Source of the DNA: Bacillota bacterium
GTDB lineage: Bacteria; Bacillota; Clostridia; DSM-8532
Direction: 5' to 3'
DNA length: 10,557 nucleotides
Assembly: GCA_023410885.1 (NCBI GenBank)
Contig: JAEYPI010000193.1
Span: 1-10,557, forward strand
Shown here: one piece after another, positions 7,104 through 10,557 of the stretch
Layout of the letters: each line of letters begins with the position of its first letter
Numbering within the stretch: position 1 is the first letter of the stretch
Translations under genes and position numbers: made by a program
The notes under the pieces: model-generated
Told to the model about the DNA's origin: nothing
Databases searched by the model: none
What the model saw: only the letters and a program-made list of their open reading frames with translations

Positions 7104-7128
7104 GACGACGGACTTAAAAATAAGTTCA
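7104..7128 (-). promoter_or_regulatory. Candidate ECF-sigma promoter of the lipoprotein gene
   Basis: On the minus strand TGAAC (7124-7128) is followed by exactly 16 nt and CGTC (7104-7107), then TAAA. This matches the general layout of Firmicute ECF (SigW/SigM-like) promoters, AAC-N16-CGT. Transcription would start near 7097, about 40 nt before the ATG. A sigma-A reading (TTGAAC, 18 nt, TCTAAA) is possible but weaker. Confidence 0.55.
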
Positions 7129-7152
7129 ACTTTTTATTGACATTTCAGAAAG

Positions 7153-7250
7153 CACAAGGGGACGGTTCTCCTGTGTTGCACCCCACAGCACAAGGGAACC
7201 GTCCCCCTGTGTCCCTGTCCCTGTAAGGGGACAGTTCTCGTGAACCATTC
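7153..7250. repeat. REP-like cluster, site C (inverted pair plus a third unit)
   Basis: The inverted pair is 7153-7175 (CACAAGGGGACGGTTCTC then CTGTG) and 7189-7211, with 20 of 23 positions complementary. A third unit at 7225-7250 lacks its outer left flank. It matches 25 of 26 positions of the site B left unit (3534-3559). Between them is a short CCCTGT direct repeat. The cluster fills the gap between the divergent lipoprotein and ABC importer genes, upstream of both promoters or at their edges. Confidence 0.85.
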
Positions 7251-7273
7251 CTCTACTACCCACAAAATGATGA

Positions 7274-7303
7274 TTGACATTCTAAGGTTTTCTGGCATAA
7301 AAT
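7274..7303 (+). promoter_or_regulatory. Promoter of the ABC importer operon
   Basis: A perfect TTGACA (7274-7279) and TAAAAT (7298-7303) are separated by 18 nt. Transcription would start near 7310, leaving a leader of about 115 nt before the receptor gene. In that leader CTCAAG-GCTGTT-CTTGAG (7325-7342) forms a perfect 6-bp hairpin, and ATTCAA/TTGAAT (7375-7380 with 7396-7401) can form another near the ribosome binding site. Neither has a U tract, and no known riboswitch motif was recognised. Confidence 0.7.
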
Positions 7304-7424
7304 AATACAAAATCTAAGTAGAATCTCAAGGCTGTTCTTGAGGTGGTTTAACGGGGTCATTGGTTTAGCAGACAATTCAACCTGTAAGGGTTTAATTGAA
7401 TAAATGTAGTATGGAGGAATGGTT

Positions 7425-8399
7425 ATGAAAAGAACTGGTAAATTACTGGCACTTCTGTTGGCTCTTGTCTGTCTTGTAGGCTTGGTAGGCTGTTCAGGCA
7501 ATTCCAAAAAACAAACCATAGGCATCATTCAATATATGGAGCACGCTGCTCTGGATGCCTCTCGGGAAGGATTCATCAAAGCACTTGCAGATAACGGTTA
7601 TGTTGAGGGGGAGAATTTGGAGATCGATGTGCAGAATGCACAGGGTGATCCCTCTAATTTGTCCACCATCAGCGATCGCTTTGTCAGCAAAAAAGTCAAT
7701 TTAGTTTTGGCTATCGCAACCCCGGCAGCTCAGTCCATCGCGGGGAAAACCACAAAAATCCCCATTCTGGCAACAGCTATTACTGATTTCGTTTCGGCTA
7801 AATTGGTCAATTCCAACGAAGCTCCCGGTGGTAATGTCAGTGGCACCACAGACATGAACCCCATCAAGGAGCAAATTGATCTGCTTATCAAATTGGTACC
7901 TGACGCCAAAACTGTTGGTGTGATTTACACTTCCAGTGAGGATAACTCCATTCTTCAAGCTGCTTTGGCTAAGGAAGCCATAGAAAAGCGTGGTCTTAAG
8001 TATGTGGAGGTCACGGTTACCAATTCCAACGATGTCCAACAGGCCACCCAATCCATTGTGGGCCAATGTGACGCCATCTATCTTCCCACTGACAATACCC
8101 TGGCAACAGCCATCCCTGTTGTGCATGGTGTTACCTCTCAATCCAAGACACCTGTTATCTGTGGAGAGTCGGGCATGGTCGATAACGGCGGATTGGCTAC
8201 CCTAGGTATCAATTACTATGATTTAGGTTATCAGACAGGCTTAATGGCTGTTAAAGTCTTAAAGGGTCAAGCAAAGCCTGAGACGATGCCAATTGAATCG
8301 GCTACCGGCTTTGATTTTGCCATCAATGGCACAGTAGCAGAAGAAATAGGGCTGAAGATACCTGCGGACCTTCAGCAGTATGTTAAAACAAGCAAGTGA
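7425..8399 (+). CDS. ABC importer substrate-binding lipoprotein (PF04392, TrpX-like)
   Basis: This is a 324-residue surface lipoprotein receptor. The signal peptide ends in lipobox LVGC (C23). The mature part reads as the two-lobed ABC_sub_bind fold: QTIGIIQYMEHAALD opens the first lobe, and the LVLAIATPAAQSIA, TAITDFVSAKLV and GVIYTSSEDNS stretches are characteristic of PF04392. The ATG at 7425 is preferred over 7419, because GGAGG (7413-7417) is 7 nt from the former and only 1 nt from the latter. It leads a receptor-permease-ATPase operon in the usual order for this family. Streptococcal relatives (TrpXYZ) take up tryptophan, but the family is broad and largely uncharacterised. Substrate is therefore open: aromatic amino acid or another small molecule. 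Confidence 0.93.
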   Translation: MKRTGKLLALLLALVCLVGLVGCSGNSKKQTIGIIQYMEHAALDASREGFIKALADNGYVEGENLEIDVQNAQGDPSNLSTISDRFVSKKVNLVLAIATPAAQSIAGKTTKIPILATAITDFVSAKLVNSNEAPGGNVSGTTDMNPIKEQIDLLIKLVPDAKTVGVIYTSSEDNSILQAALAKEAIEKRGLKYVEVTVTNSNDVQQATQSIVGQCDAIYLPTDNTLATAIPVVHGVTSQSKTPVICGESGMVDNGGLATLGINYYDLGYQTGLMAVKVLKGQAKPETMPIESATGFDFAINGTVAEEIGLKIPADLQQYVKTSK

Positions 8400-8459
8400 T
8401 ACAGGCTTGAACTGGACTAAAATACATAATCAATTAATTACTTTTAAAAATAGAAATGG

Positions 8460-9362
8460 ATGATGAACATGTTGCAGGTTCTATCAGGTGCAGTTTCACT
8501 GGGTCTATTATGGGCAGTTATGACTATCGGTGTTTACATCACCTATCGTGTTTTAGATATTGCGGATTTGACAGTGGAGGGCAGCATCGCTATGGGTGCC
8601 GCTATTGCAGCTAAGGCTATGACTATCGGAATCAATCCGTATGCTGCAACAGGCCTGGCAATTTTAGGCGGAATGGCGGCAGGGCTCGTGACCGGGCTTT
8701 TACATACGAAGCTCAGGATACCGGCCTTGCTTTCCGGAATTCTGACCATGATTGCCTTATACTCCATTAACCTACGCATTCTTGGCAAGGCCAATCTATC
8801 GCTACTGCGTATGGAAACGGTATATACTGGGTTCGAAAACCTGGGCCTAAGTCGGAATACTGCTGTTATTGTTTTGGGAGCCCTTTTCATTTTAGCCTTA
8901 GTGGCAATTCTGTATTGGTTTTTTGGAACTGAAATTGGTTGTGCCATCAGAGCAACCGGCAATAACCCCAACATGGTGCGGGCACAGGGTATTAATACCA
9001 ATACCATGAAAATACTCGGCCTCGTTATCAGCAATGGTCTGGTTGCCGTTAGTGGCGCATTAATTGCCCAAAGCCAAACCTTTGCTGATGTTCAAATGGG
9101 AACGGGCTCCATTGTCATTGGTTTGGCATCGGTCATCATTGGTGAGGTTCTATTCGGCAGGAAGCATTTTATGGGGCGTTTGTTCTCCCTAGTGCTTGGC
9201 GCCATTACTTACCGTATCATTATTGCACTGGTGCTGGAAATGGGAATGCCCTCCAGTGATTTAAAGCTGTTCACCGCTATTACCGTGGCGGTGGCCTTGG
9301 CTCTCCCCGTCATCAGAACTTATCTACACCCCGTCAAAATTTCTATAGGGGAGGGTGAATAA
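8460..9362 (+). CDS. ABC importer permease subunit (COG4120/TrpY-like)
   Basis: This is a 300-residue inner-membrane permease with about eight hydrophobic segments, related to the branched-chain/sugar-type permeases (BPD_transp_2 fold). The N-terminal stretch TYRVLDIADLTVEGSIAMGAA and the middle stretch GCAIRATGNNPNMVRAQGIN match what is usual for permeases paired with PF04392 receptors. It follows the receptor gene by 60 bp. Three in-frame ATGs (8460, 8463, 8469) are possible. None has a strong Shine-Dalgarno; GGA at 8458-8460 would best suit 8469, giving 297 residues. The weak site contrasts with the strong ones in the neighbouring genes and may set a lower permease level. The stop TAA directly abuts the ATPase start. 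Confidence 0.93.
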   Translation: MMNMLQVLSGAVSLGLLWAVMTIGVYITYRVLDIADLTVEGSIAMGAAIAAKAMTIGINPYAATGLAILGGMAAGLVTGLLHTKLRIPALLSGILTMIALYSINLRILGKANLSLLRMETVYTGFENLGLSRNTAVIVLGALFILALVAILYWFFGTEIGCAIRATGNNPNMVRAQGINTNTMKILGLVISNGLVAVSGALIAQSQTFADVQMGTGSIVIGLASVIIGEVLFGRKHFMGRLFSLVLGAITYRIIIALVLEMGMPSSDLKLFTAITVAVALALPVIRTYLHPVKISIGEGE

Positions 9363-10157
9363 ATGCTTCAGGTAAAAGGAATTTATAAGGTTTTTAATCC
9401 CGGCACCATCAATCAGAAATTAGCTCTTCGTAATGCCAGTGTGGAGCTTGAAGAAGGGGATTTTGTCACCTTAATTGGAGGCAATGGTGCAGGAAAGTCC
9501 ACCTTACTTAACTGTGTGGCAGGAGTCTATCCTGTAGAGCGGGGTTCTATCATCCTTGACGGAACCGATGTGACAAAATTATCGGAGCACAGGCGAGCAT
9601 CACTGCTGGGGCGCGTTTTCCAGGATCCTATGATGGGAACAGCCTCCAATATGGGTATTGAGGAGAATTTAGCCCTTGCGTTCCGACGGGGCCAGAAACG
9701 TACCCTAAAATGGGGTATACAGGCCAAAGAGCGGGAGCTCTATAGAGATTTGCTCAGTCACCTGGACCTGGGACTCGAGCATCGATTAGGTGCCAAGGTT
9801 GGCTTACTTTCAGGTGGGCAAAGGCAGGCTCTTACACTTCTCATGGCCACATTGAAAAAACCAAAGCTCTTGCTTTTGGATGAGCATACGGCAGCCCTTG
9901 ATCCCAAAACGGCCGAGAAAGTGCTGCAATTGACCGATGAGCTGATCAAAGAGCATCGTTTGACAACCATGATGGTCACCCATAACATGCGGGATGCCAT
10001 TCGGCTTGGCAACCGTTTAATTATGATGTATGATGGCCATGTTATTTTGGACATAAAAGGCGAGGAAAAGAAAAAACTGACTGTGGAAGATCTTTTGAAG
10101 CGATTTGGTAAAGCCAGCGGCGAGGAATTTACCAACGACCGCGCCCTGCTGTCATAA
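9363..10157 (+). CDS. ABC importer ATP-binding subunit (COG1101/TrpZ-like)
   Basis: This is a 264-residue cytoplasmic ATPase that powers the importer. All nucleotide-binding motifs are intact: Walker A GGNGAGKST (39-47), Q-loop Q87 in VFQDP, signature LSGGQ (149-153), Walker B LLLLDE with D173/E174, D-loop AALD (177-180), and switch histidine H207 in MVTHNM. Its ATG follows the permease TAA with no gap. AGGGGAGGGTG lies just upstream inside the permease gene, so the two are translationally coupled. It closes the receptor-permease-ATPase operon, and a long hairpin formed by repeat site D begins 17 nt after the stop. Confidence 0.96.
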   Translation: MLQVKGIYKVFNPGTINQKLALRNASVELEEGDFVTLIGGNGAGKSTLLNCVAGVYPVERGSIILDGTDVTKLSEHRRASLLGRVFQDPMMGTASNMGIEENLALAFRRGQKRTLKWGIQAKERELYRDLLSHLDLGLEHRLGAKVGLLSGGQRQALTLLMATLKKPKLLLLDEHTAALDPKTAEKVLQLTDELIKEHRLTTMMVTHNMRDAIRLGNRLIMMYDGHVILDIKGEEKKKLTVEDLLKRFGKASGEEFTNDRALLS

Positions 10158-10173
10158 GTCAGTAATTCAAGTA

Positions 10174-10237
10174 AGTCAAGGGGACGGTTCTCTGACTCCT
10201 TTCTCAGTGGAGGAGTCAGAGAACCGTCCCCTTGACT
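10174..10237. repeat. REP-like inverted pair, site D, likely bidirectional terminator
   Basis: Arms 10174-10200 and 10211-10237 are 27-bp perfect inverted repeats around a 10-nt loop. Each arm contains AGTCAAGGGGACGGTTCTC followed by TGACT. It lies between the convergent ATPase gene and the small protein gene; its right end is 1 nt from the latter's stop codon. Perfect arms suggest this copy is younger than the others. A stem of this size between convergent genes would plausibly end both transcripts. Confidence 0.9.
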
Positions 10238-10238
10238 C

Positions 10239-10557
10239 TTACACACAAACGAAGGACTGAATATCTCTTAAATCCATACCAAAGAAGACCCAACTAAATC
10301 CGGTCCATCTAAACCCGGCAACGGATCTCGGCCCGACAAAGGTAGGGAAAAACCAGAAGGGCCTTTGCCTGAAGGGCCAAATAAAAGTAAACCGGAAAAG
10401 ACAACGGGCGATTGCCCCCGGATCAACAGCAAAAGCTCCTATGGGCTGCTGGGGAATGAACGATGGAGGTGGACCCACCGGAGGGCCTGACTGCTGGGGA
10501 AATCCGGGAAACGGTATAGTCGGAAAAGGAAAACGATCTCTATCCCTGTCTCTGTCC
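10239..10557 (-). CDS. Small proline- and aromatic-rich protein, partial (start beyond right edge)
   Basis: The minus frame is open from the right edge to TAA at 10239-10241, giving 105 visible residues. The start lies outside the window; an internal GTG at 10476-10478 is not needed. From the edge the protein reads as an Asp-Arg repeat (DRDRDRDR), then a Phe/Pro/Gly/Gln-rich stretch (FPFPTIPFPGFPQQSGPP, PPPSFIPQQP). A conserved-looking C-terminal part follows, rich in Phe, Trp, Arg and Gly (AVDPGAIARCLFRFTFIWP, then GFRWTGFSWVFFG, ending ESF-like IQSFVCV). The composition recalls small Firmicute proteins with a proline-rich arm and a C-terminal aromatic domain, possibly surface- or spore-associated. 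I recognise the style but cannot name a function. It converges on the ABC operon. Confidence 0.7.
   Translation of the reverse strand, partial: DRDRDRDRFPFPTIPFPGFPQQSGPPVGPPPSFIPQQPIGAFAVDPGAIARCLFRFTFIWPFRQRPFWFFPTFVGPRSVAGFRWTGFSWVFFGMDLRDIQSFVCV

Noticed and set aside
7325..7365. A stretch reading GAGGTGGTTTAACGGGG in the ABC operon leader, resembling part of a T-box sequence
   Set aside because: The conserved T-box core (GGTGGNACCGCG) is not present, no specifier stem or terminator was found, and the leader is too short.
7419..7424. Upstream in-frame ATG of the receptor gene
   Set aside because: It lies 1 nt from the GGAGG, too close to be served by it; the ATG at 7425 has proper spacing and yields a standard lipoprotein signal peptide.
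7256..7528. Minus-strand 90-codon frame across the ABC operon promoter and signal-peptide region
   Set aside because: It overlaps a good promoter and the real gene's start, and has no supported start signal.
7701..8141. Minus-strand frame of 146 codons inside the substrate-binding protein gene
   Set aside because: It is the antisense shadow of a conserved coding region, with no ribosome binding site or family resemblance.

Overview
The window looks like a chromosomal segment of a Gram-positive, low-to-mid GC Firmicute. The evidence is strong AGGAGG-type ribosome binding sites, a purine riboswitch with a transcriptional terminator, lipoproteins with Firmicute-style lipoboxes, and a candidate ECF-sigma promoter. 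The GGGGACGGTTCTC repeat family makes me think of Clostridia of the Desulfitobacterium/Peptococcaceae kind. That last step is memory-based inference, not something the sequence proves.

From left to right there are four blocks. (1) 38-3491, minus strand: a purine salvage operon. A promoter, a guanine-type purine riboswitch and an intrinsic terminator precede an adenine deaminase, followed by an AzgA-type NCS2 purine permease. The permease imports purine bases, the deaminase turns adenine into hypoxanthine, and the riboswitch would shut the operon off when guanine or hypoxanthine is plentiful. (2) 3606-7128, minus strand: a cell-envelope cluster. It holds a DUF4358-like lipoprotein with its own candidate ECF promoter and terminator, then an AlgI-like MBOAT O-acyltransferase tightly coupled to a DHHW/AlgX-like membrane-anchored partner. 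Together these probably O-acetylate an extracellular or cell-wall polymer. (3) 7274-10157, plus strand: a three-gene ABC importer of the PF04392 (TrpX-like) type, with lipoprotein receptor, permease and ATPase. (4) 10239-10557, minus strand: the C-terminal part of a small proline- and aromatic-rich protein entering from the right edge.

The gene boundaries are decorated by a short repeat family. Eight units occur at four sites (6-35, 3529-3596, 7153-7250, 10174-10237). Each unit has a near-constant core that can itself fold (GGGGA-CGG-TTCTC). The flanks differ from site to site but stay complementary to each other. Three sites hold units as head-to-head inverted pairs, and three sites start 1-10 nt behind a stop codon. 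This resembles REP/REPIN elements mobilised in trans by Y1 (RAYT) transposases; no transposase lies in the window.

The most interesting observations are this repeat family with compensatory flanks, and the riboswitch expression platform, where a 58-nt near-perfect hairpin seems to bridge the two halves of an antiterminator.
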